From Methylobacterium sp. Leaf118 (GTDB lineage: Bacteria > Pseudomonadota > Alphaproteobacteria > Rhizobiales > Beijerinckiaceae), in assembly GCF_920984675.1 (NCBI RefSeq), contig NZ_CAKLBV010000003.1:92362-156361 (forward strand): 64,000 bases of DNA, given 5' to 3'. Each line of letters starts with the position of its first letter. Within the stretch, counting starts at the first letter, position 1. This document shows, piece by piece, positions 24,578 through 34,343 of the stretch. Position numbers and translations under genes: made by a program. The notes beneath the pieces are model-generated. The model was not told where the DNA came from and made no database searches. It was given only the letters and a program-made list of their open reading frames with translations.

Positions 24578-24591
24578 TTGCGCTGGGTCAA
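24578..24591. promoter_or_regulatory. FNR/FixK-like box, proximal copy before Usp gene 3
   Basis: TTGCGCTGGGTCAA, 62 bases before the ATG at 24654, the same distance range as for the other Usp genes. It differs from the 22727 box at one base. Confidence 0.55.
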
Positions 24592-24653
24592 AGCCGTCAT
24601 CGTCGATGGATGGCACTCTCCGCTTGTCGGAAGCCAATCGGGACCTGCCCTCC

Positions 24654-25172
24654 ATGACCTATGCCAGCATCATGGTGTCCGTCGATCTCGGCAGCGATGC
24701 AAGCGGGCGCATCGGGATCGCCGCCCGCCTCGCGGACGCCTTCGAAAGCCGGACGATAGGCGTTGCCGCTCAATCGCCCGATCATGGCGCCGCGCAGGTC
24801 GGCCCGATGGGCGCCTCCGCCCTGCTTCCGGGCCTCTCTCGGCAGTCCGTCCGCGACGGGCTTGCCCGAGCGCACGACCTGTTCCGCGAGGCCGTCGGCA
24901 GCCTCAGCCGGGTCTTGTGGCGCTCCGCCCCGGAGCCTGGGCTCGCTTACCTGACGGGCCATACGCGCGCGGCCGACCTGATCGTGGTCGGTCAAGGAAA
25001 CGGGAACGAGGGGACCGCATGCATCCGCCCGCTCGATCCCGCCTCCGTCGTCCTCGCGGCGGGACGTCCGGTGCTGGTGGTGCCGCCCGGCATCGATCAT
25101 TTCGAAGCCCGACACGTGATGGTGGCGTGGAGGGACACGCGGGAAGCGCGTCGCGAGATCTTTGACGCCTTG
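24654..25172 (+). pseudogene. Universal stress protein cut short by the IS21 element
   Basis: From ATG 24654 a tandem Usp reads MTYASIMVSVDLGSDASGRI, very like Usp gene 1, through its first domain (RAADLIVVGQGN, PVLVVPPGIDHFEARHVMVAWRDTREARRE) and then runs into the left end of the insertion sequence at about 25173. The frame goes on for 18 foreign codons to a stop at 25229. About 90 residues of the second domain, including the nucleotide-binding motif, are missing and are not found on the other side of the element. Confidence 0.85.
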
Positions 25173-25287
25173 TGTGTTTCGGCGTGCAACTTTGACCCCC
25201 TGATGCGGGGGATCGGCGTCCAATTCTGACCCCCTGAAGCTTGCTCTCGCAGACTGCCCTCCGGGACGACCGGACGGGTGGTGGGGG

Positions 25288-26787
25288 ATGAAGGGCGTGG
25301 ACACGATTGCGCGCATCCGGCGCGAGTTCTTCATCCGCGGTCGGTCGATCAAGGACATCGTCCGCGACCTGCACGTCTCCCGCAACACCGTGCGCAAGGT
25401 CATCCGCTCGGGAGCCACCAGCTTCGCCTACGAGCGCGAGGTGCAGCCGCTGCCCAAGCTGGGACCATGGCGGGACGACCTCGACCGGATGCTGGCCACG
25501 AACGCCAGCCGGCCGCCGCGCGAGCGGCTGACCCTGATCCGGGTGTTCGAGGCGCTGCGCGGGCTCGGCTACGAGGGCGGCTACGACGCGGTGCGCCGCT
25601 ACGCCAAGGGCTGGAAGCGGGAGCGCACTGCCATCACGGCGCCGGCCTTCGTGCCGCTCTCCTTCGCCCCGGGCGAGGCCTACCAGTTCGACTGGAGCCA
25701 CGAGATCGTGCTGATCGGCGGCGTGACCACGACGGTCAAGGTCGCCCACGTCCGGCTCTGCCACTCGCGCATGCTGTTCGTGCGGGCCTACCCGCGTGAG
25801 AGCCAGGAGATGGTCTTCGACGCCCATGACCGGGCGTTCGCCTTCTTCCGCGGTGCCTGCCAGCGCGGGATCTACGACAACATGAAGACCGCGGTGGAGA
25901 CGATCTTCGTCGGGCGCGAGCGCGCCTATAATCGCCGCTTCCTGCAGATGTGCTCGCACTACCTCGTCGAGCCGGTGGCCTGCACGCCGGCCTCGGGCTG
26001 GGAGAAGGGCCAGGTCGAGAACCAGGTCGGGCTGGTGCGCGAGCGCCTGTTCACCCCGCGCATCCGGGTGAAGAGCTACGACGAGCTGAACGCCCTGCTG
26101 CTCGACGGGGTGATCGCCTACGCCAAGGCCCATCCTCATCCCGAGGAACGCGAGCGCAGCGTCTGGGAGCGGTTCGAGGCCGAGCGGGCGGCACTGGTGC
26201 CCTATGCCGGCCGCTTCGACGGCTTCCACGCCGTGCCGGCCGCCGTCTCCTCGACCTGCCTCGTGCGCTTCGACAACAACAAGTACTCGGTCATGGCCTC
26301 TGCCATCGGCCGTCCGGTCGAGGTGCGCGCCTACGCCGAGCGTGTCGAGATCCGCCAGGACGGCCGCATCGTTGCCGAGCATGCCCGCGCCTTCGGCCGT
26401 GGCCAGACGGTGTTCGATCCCTGGCACTACGTTCCCGTGCTCGCCCGCAAGCCCGGTGCGCTCCGCAACGGGGCGCCGTTCAAGGACTGGGTGCTGCCCG
26501 CCGCCCTCGACCGGGTCCGGCGCAAGCTTGCCGGCAGCGCCGACGGCGACCGCCAGATGGTCGAGATCCTCACCGCCGTGCTCGGCGATGGCCTGCCCGC
26601 GGTCGAAGCCGCCTGTGCCGAGGCGCTGCGCGAGGGCGTCCACTCGGCCGACATCGTCCTCAACATCCTGGCTCGCCAGCGCGAGCCCGCCGCCGCCGTC
26701 ACCCTCCCGACTCCCGAGGGTCTACGGCTGCGCCACGAACCTGTTGCCGACTGCGCCCGCTACGACAGCCTGAGGAGAGCCCGATGA
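25288..26787 (+). CDS. istA: IS21 transposase IstA
   Basis: 499 residues. An N-terminal HTH ([22 protein letters not shown] in pattern) is followed by a DDE/RNase H-like integrase core: first Asp in YQFDWSHE, second in [10 protein letters not shown], Glu in [11 protein letters not shown]-terminal Mu-like region follows. All three catalytic residues are present, so the transposase is probably active. Its stop overlaps the istB start (ATGA at 26784), the normal coupling in this family. Confidence 0.95.
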   Translation: MKGVDTIARIRREFFIRGRSIKDIVRDLHVSRNTVRKVIRSGATSFAYEREVQPLPKLGPWRDDLDRMLATNASRPPRERLTLIRVFEALRGLGYEGGYDAVRRYAKGWKRERTAITAPAFVPLSFAPGEAYQFDWSHEIVLIGGVTTTVKVAHVRLCHSRMLFVRAYPRESQEMVFDAHDRAFAFFRGACQRGIYDNMKTAVETIFVGRERAYNRRFLQMCSHYLVEPVACTPASGWEKGQVENQVGLVRERLFTPRIRVKSYDELNALLLDGVIAYAKAHPHPEERERSVWERFEAERAALVPYAGRFDGFHAVPAAVSSTCLVRFDNNKYSVMASAIGRPVEVRAYAERVEIRQDGRIVAEHARAFGRGQTVFDPWHYVPVLARKPGALRNGAPFKDWVLPAALDRVRRKLAGSADGDRQMVEILTAVLGDGLPAVEAACAEALREGVHSADIVLNILARQREPAAAVTLPTPEGLRLRHEPVADCARYDSLRRAR

Positions 26788-27518
26788 TGGAACGCCAGCA
26801 GATCCTCGCCACGATGGGCGAGCTGAAGTTGTTTGGGATGAAGGCGGCCTACGACGAGATCATCAAGGTCGCGGTCAAGCGCACCCACGAGCCGCAGCAG
26901 ATCGTCGGCGACCTGCTCCAGGCCGAGATCAGCGAGAAGCAGGCCCGCTCGATCCGCTACCAGATGACGATCGCCAAGCTGCCCCTGGCCAAGGACATCA
27001 CCGAGTTCGCCTTCGCCGGCACGCCGATCAACGAGGGGCTGGTGCGCGATCTCGCCGGCGGCGAGTTCCTGGCGCATCAGCGCAACGTCGTGCTCGTCGG
27101 CGGCACTGGCACCGGCAAGACCCACCTCGCCATCGCCATCGCGCGGGCCTGCATCCGCGACGGGGCGCGGGGCCGGTTCTACAACGTCGTCGACCTCGTC
27201 AACCGGCTCGAAGCCGAGGCACGCGCCGGCCGGCAGGGCCGCATCGCCGACCATCTCGCCCGACTCGACCTCGTGGTGCTCGACGAACTCGGCTACCTGC
27301 CCTTCGCGCAGTCGGGCGGCCAACTCCTGTTCCACCTGATCAGCAAGCTCTACGAAACCACCTCGATCGTGGTCACCACCAACCTCGCCTTCGGGGAATG
27401 GCCGAGCGTGTTTGCCGGCGACGCCAAGATGACCACCGCGCTGCTCGATCGGCTCACGCACCATTGCGAGATCGTCGAGACCGGCAACGAGAGCTGGCGC
27501 TTCAAGAACCGCGCCTGA
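26784..27518 (+). CDS. istB: IS21 helper ATPase IstB
   Basis: 244 residues; ATG 26784 or the next codon can start. It is a DnaC-like AAA+ ATPase: Walker [12 protein letters not shown], Walker [13 protein letters not shown], sensor region [13 protein letters not shown]. IstB binds DNA and directs IstA to target sites. It is intact and translationally coupled to istA. Confidence 0.95.
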   Translation: MMERQQILATMGELKLFGMKAAYDEIIKVAVKRTHEPQQIVGDLLQAEISEKQARSIRYQMTIAKLPLAKDITEFAFAGTPINEGLVRDLAGGEFLAHQRNVVLVGGTGTGKTHLAIAIARACIRDGARGRFYNVVDLVNRLEAEARAGRQGRIADHLARLDLVVLDELGYLPFAQSGGQLLFHLISKLYETTSIVVTTNLAFGEWPSVFAGDAKMTTALLDRLTHHCEIVETGNESWRFKNRA

Positions 27519-27548
27519 GGTCGGCTACCCGTCGCGCCTTCCGGATCC

Positions 27549-27597
27549 CTGATCAGCCCGGCTGCGCCACCCCGACCCGCTCCGCCGGGCTGATCAG
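27549..27597 (+). terminator. Stem-loop after istB
   Basis: CTGATCAGCCCGGC (27549-27562) and GCCGGGCTGATCAG (27584-27597) form a perfect 14-bp stem with a 21-base loop, 30 bp after the istB stop and inside the element. There is no T-tract. It may end istAB transcription or block read-in from outside. Confidence 0.45.
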
Positions 27598-27672
27598 AGG
27601 CGTCACGCCATACCCATCCAGGGGGTCAATTTTGGACGCCGATCCGGGGTCAACATTCCACGCTGTTTGACA

Positions 27673-28324
27673 CCACCCGGCGCGCCGCGCTCACGGTATT
27701 GCTCTTCACGACGGCGTTTCGCACGCCCTCCAGGTCGGCGATGCGGATGTCAGAGACGAGCCGGTCACGGATACGGTTGAAGGCCTCGTGCCGCAGGTAG
27801 CTCTCGTAGTCCTTCCTGTAGGTCGGCTTCAGATCAGGCAGCTTGGCCGCGAGAAATTCGTCGACAAGGTCGCGCCAGAGCCAAGGCCCGTGTGCGCGCC
27901 GGTCCGCCTCGGTCTGCGCCGGGGTGTCGTCGACGGCGGCCGAGATCTCCGCCGCGGCGCCCTCGTCCCCGGTATGACCCAGCGAGGCCTCGAACGCCGC
28001 GACCTGGCGCCGGGGGTCCCGGCCGCGCTTCAGGCTGATGCGCGCGAGGGCTGCCTGGTCGCGCGCCTGCTGGACCGTGATGCGGTTGGCCTCGCCCAGG
28101 CGAACCGTGGCATGCTCCGTCTTGAGCATGAATGTCGATGCCGTCGGGGTGACCCGCAGGATCAGCCCGGGCGTCTGCGTGTCGGCGAACTCGATTCCGC
28201 GCCCCGGGACGCGCCCCTCCTCGATGAGCGTCTCGCCTCGGACGACGTGGTCGAGCCCGAGGGACACCCGCTTTCGGGTGTACGCCGCCGGCTTCGCCTT
28301 GGCCTTCGCAGCCGCCTTCGCCAT
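27673..28324 (-). pseudogene. Tyrosine-recombinase integrase, C-terminal catalytic domain lost to IS21
   Basis: From ATG 28324 the first about 215 residues remain. A basic Ala/Lys start is followed by an arm-type DNA-binding domain of the kind seen in P4-like integrases (ADTQTPGLILRVTPTASTFMLK in pattern, then VRLGEANRITVQQARDQA) and the core-binding SAM-like domain (WLWRDLVDEFLAAKLPDL, YESYLRHEAF). The catalytic Arg-HxxR-Tyr domain is missing: the frame enters the right end of IS21 at 27672 and stops at once. The gene is next to the tRNA-Gly remnant, as expected for an island integrase. The island is therefore probably no longer self-mobile. Confidence 0.88.
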
Positions 28325-28349
28325 GCCCTGCCCAGGTCCCCGTTTCGAG

Positions 28350-28371
28350 TGATACCAGCCTGATACCAGCC
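28350..28371. repeat. Tandem 11-bp direct repeat before the integrase
   Basis: TGATACCAGCC occurs twice without a gap, 26 bases upstream of the integrase ATG on its promoter side. Such repeats next to integrase genes may be arm-type binding sites or autoregulatory operators. Role inferred only. Confidence 0.45.
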
Positions 28372-28489
28372 TGACGGGGAAACGCTGCGCAACGGGGCTG
28401 GCTACGCAGGGACGCGGATTTTCGCTGTATTCTCAATGCGGTGGTTAATGGAATGGGCCGGCAATCAGGGGTGAAATCTAGTCGAGGGA

Positions 28490-28538
28490 TCAGCCTTCCA
28501 AGCTGAATACGAGGGTTCGATTCCCTTCACCCGCTCCA
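28490..28538 (+). other. 3' part of tRNA-Gly(UCC): right attachment site of the island
   Basis: The segment contains a full anticodon arm (TCAGC stem, loop CTTCCAA with anticodon TCC, GCTGA), a T arm around GGGTTCGATTCCC, the 3' acceptor strand CACCCGC and TCCA. The matching 5' acceptor strand and D arm are absent upstream, so this is not a functional tRNA gene. Island integrases recombine in the 3' half of tRNA genes and leave such a duplicate at the far end. The intact copy is expected at the left end, outside the window. Confidence 0.8.
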
Positions 28539-28730
28539 ACAGCTTGCCCCACCCGGATCGCCATGGTGCCGCTCCGCTTGCTCTCGGCAGGGCCGTTCCG
28601 CTTCGAGGATTCGCCCGAGGGCGGGCGCCGTCCTAGGTTTTTTGACCGCGCCCAATAAAAGATCGTCCGGAACCTTGGTCGCCGGCCTCCGGCGTCAGGC
28701 GGGCCAGCCGCCCTTGGCCGGGGATGCAGC

Positions 28731-30302
28731 TCACGGCGTCCGCGGCCGCACCGTCCAGGTCGCCCAAAAGACCGGGCGGCCGTAGAGCGAGGACGCGTCG
28801 CTGCCGTCGGCGCGGGGCGCCCGGCGGTCGAGCCAGGTCAGGAAGCCGCCCTTGTCCGGGTAGATGTCCGGGGTGTCGAGATTGCCGTGGCGGTCGGTCA
28901 TCAGCCCGAACCCGTCCCGGGTGACACGCCCCAGGGCGTCGCCGCCGGAGCGCAGGCCGAGATAGGCGGTCGAGTGGCCGGCCGCGACCGGCTCAGAGAA
29001 CAACGACAAAGCCGTGATGCTGCCGGGCGACAGATCGGTGGTGTAGTGCAGGCAGACGTCGGCGATCGGCCCGCCCGAGACGGTGACCGGCCGCGAGCAC
29101 GCATAGACCACCGCCCAGCGGTCCATGCCCCGGGCCTTGGCGACCCGCACGAGGCTGTCGGCCGGCAGGCCCTCGATCAGGGTCACCGGGGACGACCACG
29201 CCCGTTCGGCCAGGGGATCCCGGCTGGTGCGCAGGTAGAGTCCCATCCGGCGCTTCTCCCGCGGCGCCCCGCACTCGGTGGGGAGCACGTCGGTGTAGAA
29301 ATAGTGGTAGGTGCGGTCGACCATGCTGATCGAGCCCGACAGCCCCCGCGCCTCGAAGCCCGGGGCGGCGCAATGTCCGGTGATGGCCTGGCCGGTCTCG
29401 TCGAGCACCGGGGCGGGCTTGGGCGTGGGCGGGGCTTCCCGCCGGCCGCGTCCGCGACGGCGCCCCCCCTCCTCCTGCGGCGGCCCGCCGAAGGGCATCC
29501 AGGCCGTGCCGGGATCGGCCGTGACCCGCAGGTCGAGCCCCTGGAAGTCGTAGGTGCGCGCCTGGACGAGGACGCGGCGCTGCCCGCCCTCGGCCGACTC
29601 CGTCGCCGTGGTCAGGATCGCGTAATAGGGGTCGCCCGCCCAGTCGCGTCCGGCCACCATCATGGCGCTGCCGGAGGGATCGCCCTCGGTCACCGTGGGC
29701 CGCGGGCGGAACGTCATCCGCTCCTGCCCTCGGCCCTGCGCCTGGGCCGGCCCTTGGCCTTGGGCGCGCGCCTCCCGAGCCTCCCGACGGGCTTCGCGGC
29801 GGGCGCGGCGGCTCTCCCGGCTGTTGCGGCGGGACTTTCGCGCCTCTGCGGGCGCGCCGCTTGCGGGGCCCGCGTTCCAGAAGCGGGGATCGGTCACCGG
29901 CAGGGTGGTGGCGAGCGCGTCGGCCTGCCGGCCGAGGCGCACCGCGCCGCCCGCCGCCGGATCGTCGGCGACCCGGTCGGCCAGGCAGGCCTCGTCGCCC
30001 CGGCGGCTCTCCCGGGCGGGTGGCTCGCCGCGATAGATCACCTGGAGGGGCCCGGGTGGCCCGGTCTCCTTGAGGCGCATGATCTGCACGTCGTGGACGT
30101 AGCGGCAGGGGGGCGGCAGGGCGTAGACGCCCTCGGCCTCGTCGTCGGAGCGGCAGATTTCCAGGGCACCGCCGCCGGTTTGGTAGCAGGAAGCGCCGCC
30201 CTTCGACGCCGCGGCGGCCCGCCCGGACGGCGCCGCGGAAAGGACGAGCAGGGCCGCGACCGAGACGGCGGGGGTGAGGAGAAGCAAGCTGGACCGGAGC
30301 AC
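28731..30302 (-). CDS. Large exported protein of unknown function
   Basis: 523 residues from GTG 30302, chosen because a signal sequence follows (VLRSSLLLLTPAVSVAALLVLSAA); an earlier frame start at 30503 would overlap leuB control DNA. The mature protein has a first part with Cys pairs (ASCYQTGG, EICRSDD, PPCRYVH), a very basic Arg/Ala linker (about residues 150-195), and a beta-rich second half with YHYFYTDVLP, YLRTSRDPLAE and VCLHYTTDL. The second half recalls beta-propeller glycosidase-like repeats but no catalytic set is clear. It is the first core-chromosome gene after the island and is divergent from leuB. Confidence 0.65.
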   Translation of the reverse strand: MLRSSLLLLTPAVSVAALLVLSAAPSGRAAAASKGGASCYQTGGGALEICRSDDEAEGVYALPPPCRYVHDVQIMRLKETGPPGPLQVIYRGEPPARESRRGDEACLADRVADDPAAGGAVRLGRQADALATTLPVTDPRFWNAGPASGAPAEARKSRRNSRESRRARREARREAREARAQGQGPAQAQGRGQERMTFRPRPTVTEGDPSGSAMMVAGRDWAGDPYYAILTTATESAEGGQRRVLVQARTYDFQGLDLRVTADPGTAWMPFGGPPQEEGGRRRGRGRREAPPTPKPAPVLDETGQAITGHCAAPGFEARGLSGSISMVDRTYHYFYTDVLPTECGAPREKRRMGLYLRTSRDPLAERAWSSPVTLIEGLPADSLVRVAKARGMDRWAVVYACSRPVTVSGGPIADVCLHYTTDLSPGSITALSLFSEPVAAGHSTAYLGLRSGGDALGRVTRDGFGLMTDRHGNLDTPDIYPDKGGFLTWLDRRAPRADGSDASSLYGRPVFWATWTVRPRTP

Positions 30303-30501
30303 GGGACCTGACCTAGGGCGCGGACTTTGCGAAGGAAGGCGCCGGACCCGAGCCGCAATACGCAGCCCCCCGAAAAGGTTGCCCGCGTCACGAAGACTTG
30401 CGGCCGGCCGGCCGCCTCGATAGAGGCCCGGGCACCCAGTACGGCGCCTCTCCCCTTTCGGGACGTGGCGCGACGCCCGTCGAGGCAGCCCCGAGGCCCC
30501 C

Positions 30502-31614
30502 ATGACGACCTACAAGCTCCTGCTCCTGCCCGGCGACGGCATCGGCCCCGAGGTGATGACCGAGGTGGAGAAGATCGTCGGCTGGCTCAACCGGTCCGGC
30601 CTCGCCTCCTTCGAGACCGAGCGCGACCATGTCGGCGGCTCGGCCCTCGACGCCCACGGCAAGCCCCTCTCCGACGAGACCCTGGCGCGGGCCGACGCGG
30701 CGGACGCGATCCTCCTCGGCGCCGTCGGCGGCCCGAAATGGACCGGCGTGGCCTACGATCTGCGGCCCGAGGCGGGCCTGCTGCGCCTGCGCAAGGATCT
30801 CGGCCTGTTCGCCAATCTGCGGCCGGCCCTCTGCTACCCGGCGCTCGCCGACGCCTCGGCGCTCAAGCGCGATCTGGTCGAGGGGCTCGACATCATGATC
30901 GTGCGCGAACTCACCGGCGGCGTCTATTTTGGCGAGCCGAAAGAGATCACCACCCTGCCGGACGGCTCGAAGCGGGCCGTCGACACGCAGGTCTACACCA
31001 CCGCCGAGATCGAGCGGATCGCCCACGTCGCCTTCGACCTCGCCCGCAAGCGCTCGGGCCGCGTGGCCTCTGCCGAGAAGAACAACGTGATGAAGACCGG
31101 CGTCCTCTGGAAGGAGGTCGTCACCCGGGTCCATGCCGAGCATTATTCCGATGTCGCGCTCGAGCATGTCCTGGCCGACAACTGCGCCATGCAGCTGGTG
31201 CGGCGGCCCAAGCAGTTCGACGTGCTGGTGACCGACAACCTGTTCGGCGACGTGCTCTCGGATGTCGCCGCGATGCTGACCGGCTCCCTCGGCATGCTGC
31301 CCTCCGCCTCGCTCGGCGCCGCCGACGCCCGCGGCACCCGCAAGGCGCTCTACGAGCCGGTCCACGGCTCGGCTCCCGACATCGCGGGCAAGGGCTACGC
31401 CAACCCGATCGCGATGATCGGCTCCCTCGCCATGTGCCTGCGCTATTCCTTCGGTCTCGGCGAGGCCGCCGACCTGCTGGAGAGCGCCATCACCCGGGCG
31501 CTCGCCGGCGGGGCCCGCACCCGCGACATCGCGGCTGAGGGCGAGAACGGGATCGACACGGCCCAGATGGGCGACGCGATCCTGCACGAGCTGGAGTCGG
31601 TGCGGGGGGCGTGA
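30502..31614 (+). CDS. leuB: 3-isopropylmalate dehydrogenase
   Basis: 370 residues, the usual length. It oxidises and decarboxylates 3-isopropylmalate in leucine synthesis with NAD. The N-terminus shows [13 protein letters not shown] and the substrate-binding region [13 protein letters not shown]. The catalytic Lys/Asp region is [10 protein letters not shown] and later [12 protein letters not shown], and the NAD-binding loop is [14 protein letters not shown]. The stop overlaps the GTG start of the amine oxidase gene by four bases. Identification is certain. Confidence 0.97.
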   Translation: MTTYKLLLLPGDGIGPEVMTEVEKIVGWLNRSGLASFETERDHVGGSALDAHGKPLSDETLARADAADAILLGAVGGPKWTGVAYDLRPEAGLLRLRKDLGLFANLRPALCYPALADASALKRDLVEGLDIMIVRELTGGVYFGEPKEITTLPDGSKRAVDTQVYTTAEIERIAHVAFDLARKRSGRVASAEKNNVMKTGVLWKEVVTRVHAEHYSDVALEHVLADNCAMQLVRRPKQFDVLVTDNLFGDVLSDVAAMLTGSLGMLPSASLGAADARGTRKALYEPVHGSAPDIAGKGYANPIAMIGSLAMCLRYSFGLGEAADLLESAITRALAGGARTRDIAAEGENGIDTAQMGDAILHELESVRGA

Positions 31615-32939
31615 GCCTCCGCGGCGGAACCGGCCGCCCGGCCGGCCCGCCCGAACACGCCCGGTTCCGCCCGAGCGTTCCGCCGCGGTTTCGCGGCCTC
31701 CCGGCCAACCCCGACGTGGCGGTGATCGGCGCGGGCGCGGCCGGGATCGCCGCAGCGCGGCGCCTGATCGCCCGCGGCCTGTCGGTGGCCCTGGTGGAGG
31801 CGCGCGACCGTGTCGGCGGCCGGGCCTTCACCGCCCTGATGCGCGGCCACCCGATCGATCTCGGCGCGCACTGGCTCCATGCCGGGCCGGTCAATCCGCT
31901 GGTCGCCCTGGGACGGGCCCGCGGCGAGCCCCTGCGGCGGGCGGCGCAGGACGGGCATCTCTGGATCGGACGCCGCCGGGGCCGCGCCGCCGAGCAGGCC
32001 GCCTTCTCCCGCGCCTTCGACGTGGCCGACCGGGCGATGACGCTCGCCGCCGGCCGGCGGGAGGACGGGCCGGCCTCCGGCGCCGTGCCGGCGAGCCTCG
32101 GACCGTGGCGGGAGCGGATCGGCCTCGTCCACGCCCTGGTCTCGGGCCGGCCCCTCGGGGAGGTCTCGCTGCACGACTGGCCGAGCCTCGAATACGGCGA
32201 CAATTACTTCATCGCCGGCGGCTACGGCGCGTACCTTGCCCGCCTCGCTCTCGATCTGCCGATCCGCCTCGGCGCCGCGGTCTCCGGCATCGACACCACC
32301 GGGCCGGGCGTCCAGATCCGCCTCGCGGATGGCGGGACCCTCGCGGCCCGCGCCGTCGTCGTCTCCGTGCCGATCCCGGTGCTCCAGGGCAGCGTCCGGT
32401 TCGAGCCGCCCCTGCCCGCCCGCCACCGCGACGCGATCGACGGCTTCCGCGCCGGCATCTACGAGCACGCCGTGCTGCACTGGCCCTCGGCGCCCTTCCG
32501 GGGCCGGGACCGGCTCGCCAGCCTCGTCGGCGGCCGTCACGAGCCGCCGGGGATGCTGACCCGGATCGACGACACGCCGTTCCACTATTTCGAACTCGAC
32601 GCGGCAAGCGCCGAGGCCGCCGACGCCCTGCGGTCCGGCCCGGATGTTGAGCGCCGCTTCGCCCGGGCGGTGCTCGCCGAGCATGTCGGCGGGCGCCGGA
32701 TGCGGGACCTCGCGATCCCCGCGGTGACGGCGTGGCGCCACGATCCCTGGTCCCGCGGCGCCTGGGCCGTGGTCCCGCCCGGCCATGCGCAGGCCCGTTC
32801 CCTCCTGCACGAACCGGTGGCCGCGCGGATCTGGTTCGCGGGCGAGGCCAATTCCCGCCTGCAATGGGGCACCGCGGGGGGGCGCCTACGCGGAGGGGAC
32901 CCGCGCGGCCGATGCGATCGCAGATCATCTCTCGGGTGA
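31611..32939 (+). CDS. FAD-dependent amine oxidase with a C-terminal frameshift
   Basis: 442 residues as read, from GTG 31611 overlapping the leuB stop (GTGA). An ADP-binding Rossmann motif ([17 protein letters not shown]), a second flavin motif ([17 protein letters not shown]) and the late WFAGEAN motif identify a monoamine-oxidase-like flavoprotein. After GTAGG the frame turns into Arg-rich sequence. A G7 run at 32876-32882 explains this: with one G less it reads [18 protein letters not shown] and stops at 32953-32955, the normal family end that closes the FAD site. It is either a recent mutation or a sequencing slip. Substrate unknown. Confidence 0.85.
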   Translation: MSLRGGTGRPAGPPEHARFRPSVPPRFRGLPANPDVAVIGAGAAGIAAARRLIARGLSVALVEARDRVGGRAFTALMRGHPIDLGAHWLHAGPVNPLVALGRARGEPLRRAAQDGHLWIGRRRGRAAEQAAFSRAFDVADRAMTLAAGRREDGPASGAVPASLGPWRERIGLVHALVSGRPLGEVSLHDWPSLEYGDNYFIAGGYGAYLARLALDLPIRLGAAVSGIDTTGPGVQIRLADGGTLAARAVVVSVPIPVLQGSVRFEPPLPARHRDAIDGFRAGIYEHAVLHWPSAPFRGRDRLASLVGGRHEPPGMLTRIDDTPFHYFELDAASAEAADALRSGPDVERRFARAVLAEHVGGRRMRDLAIPAVTAWRHDPWSRGAWAVVPPGHAQARSLLHEPVAARIWFAGEANSRLQWGTAGGRLRGGDPRGRCDRRSSLG

Positions 32940-33133
32940 CGTCGCGGGCGTGTGATCCTCGACCCTGTCGAGGCGAGGCTTCATCCTCGAGGGCCCCGGC
33001 GGCTGCGGGGCGGATGTCGTCCGCCGGATCGAGGGGAGAGGATCGTCGGTCCTCGCCCATCCCGCCTGGAACGAGGCGTCCCCCTTGCATCGCGCGCCTC
33101 GGGGATGCGAACCGCGGTTCGGAGGGAGCGGCC

Positions 33134-33730
33134 ATGAACGGAATCGAGGCGATCGGGTATCTGGGCGCGCTTCTCGCCGCGGTCTCGGCGGGGACGCGCA
33201 CGATGATTCCGTTTCGGATCGCCGCCCTCGGCGCCAGCGCTCTCCTCCTGGCCTACGGTGCCGTTGTGAGCAGCGGGCCCGTGATGCTCGCGGCCGGCCT
33301 CCCGATCCCGCTCCACGCCTGGCGCCTCGCCCAGATGCTTCGTCTCGTGCGCGACACCGGGCGGGCGGCGACCGGCGACCTCTCTCTCGACTGGCTGAAG
33401 CCGTTCGGCACCTCCCGGCGCTTCCAGGCCGGGGACGTGCTGTTCCTGAAGGACGATCCGGCCGAGGAGATGTACCTGATCGAGAGCGGGCGCTTCCGCA
33501 TCGCCGAGCACGGGCTCGACCTGGCGCCCGGCGACATCGTGGGCGAGCTGGGGATGCTCTCGCCCGGCAACCGCCGCACCGGCTCGCTCGCCTGCGTCGA
33601 GGCGGGGACCGCCCGGTGCCTCACCTATGCGGAAGTCCGCCAGCTCTATTACCAGAACCCGCAATTCGGCTTCTATCTGCTGAGGCTCACCAGCGGGCGC
33701 CTGTTCGAGGCCGGGGTCGAGCGGCCCTGA
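33134..33730 (+). CDS. Membrane-anchored cyclic-nucleotide-binding domain protein
   Basis: 198 residues. Residues about 5-70 hold two or three hydrophobic segments (YLGALLAAVSAG, ALLLAYGAVVSS, GLPIPLHAWRLAQML), recalling Popeye/YgbK-like membrane parts. Residues about 90-185 form a cNMP-binding beta roll: FQAGDVLFLKDDPAEEMYLI, GDIVGELGMLSPGNRRTGS with the phosphate-binding cassette region GELGML...RRT. No effector domain follows. It may be a membrane sensor for cAMP or a structural role. A GGAGGGAG site precedes the ATG. Confidence 0.85.
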   Translation: MNGIEAIGYLGALLAAVSAGTRTMIPFRIAALGASALLLAYGAVVSSGPVMLAAGLPIPLHAWRLAQMLRLVRDTGRAATGDLSLDWLKPFGTSRRFQAGDVLFLKDDPAEEMYLIESGRFRIAEHGLDLAPGDIVGELGMLSPGNRRTGSLACVEAGTARCLTYAEVRQLYYQNPQFGFYLLRLTSGRLFEAGVERP

Positions 33731-33736
33731 GGCAGC

Positions 33737-34165
33737 TCACTCCGCCTGGCGCATGAAGGTGTCGGGCGTGCCCGTCCCGGCCTCGACGAAGCGGATGTCG
33801 CGCGGCTCCCGGCGCGGCGTGTCGACGGAGAGGAACACCATCGGCTCCTCCAGAATCGCGGGCACCGAGTGGACGACGCCGCGCTTGAACACGACGAGCC
33901 GGCCCGCCCCCACCTCCACCGGCGCCTCCTCGCCGAACCGCATCAGGCAGCGGCCCGAGAGGGCGTAGAGATACTCGTCGCAGGTGTCGTGACTGTGCGG
34001 CGGGGTCGGCCGATAGACCCGGAACACCCGGGCGCTCGCCGCCGGGTCGTCGGTGAAGCGGTGATCGGCCACCATCGTGGTGGAGGTGTCCGGCAAGCCG
34101 CGCACGGCCTCGGCCACGTCGAACACCGCGTGGCGCAGCGCTCCCTCCGGCATCCGCTCGTCCAT
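33737..34165 (-). CDS. Cupin-domain protein
   Basis: 142 residues forming one small beta barrel. Cupin motif 1 is PTPPHSHDTCDEYLYALSG (metal ligands His, His, Glu region) and motif 2 is GRLVVFKRGVVHSVPA with the last His. Mononuclear metal cupins include dioxygenases and isomerases; nothing here fixes the substrate. It is convergent with the cNMP-binding gene, only six bases from its stop. Confidence 0.85.
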   Translation of the reverse strand: MDERMPEGALRHAVFDVAEAVRGLPDTSTTMVADHRFTDDPAASARVFRVYRPTPPHSHDTCDEYLYALSGRCLMRFGEEAPVEVGAGRLVVFKRGVVHSVPAILEEPMVFLSVDTPRREPRDIRFVEAGTGTPDTFMRQAE

Positions 34166-34343
34166 GGTCCGGCCCCCGTTCGGTTCGCCGCGGACTATGC
34201 CCGCGACGCAGGCGGCTGCGAAGAGCCCGGACCGCGCCCGGTGAACGAAGTCCGCCGGATGTCGCCGTCAACACGAAAGCAGGGGAGTCGCCGTCACGTG
34301 ATCGCCCGGTCCGGCCGGGAGCATTTCGCCCCGGCGCACGGCG

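Larger units (their letters stand above)
25173..27672 (+). mobile_element. IS21-family insertion sequence, about 2500 bp
   Basis: The element has istA and istB in the usual overlapping order. Its ends both begin TGT and share GCGTG, AA and TTGACCCC over 27 bases. Each end also has a second inner copy of the motif (GGCGTCCAA...TGACCCCCTG near 25210 and near 27630), the multiple terminal repeats that IstA binds. No target duplication is visible: the left flank ends GCCTTG and the right flank begins CCACCC. The left flank is a Usp gene and the right flank an integrase gene, both cut, so DNA between them has been deleted or rearranged. Confidence 0.88.

Noticed and set aside
27650..27672. Natural C-terminus of the integrase at 27650
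   Set aside because: The last codons are inside the IS21 right end, so this stop is an accident of the insertion.
33737..34274. Longer minus-strand frame (195 codons) over the cupin gene
   Set aside because: It is in a different frame from the cupin motifs and is Arg/Gly-rich. The cupin frame has both metal motifs.
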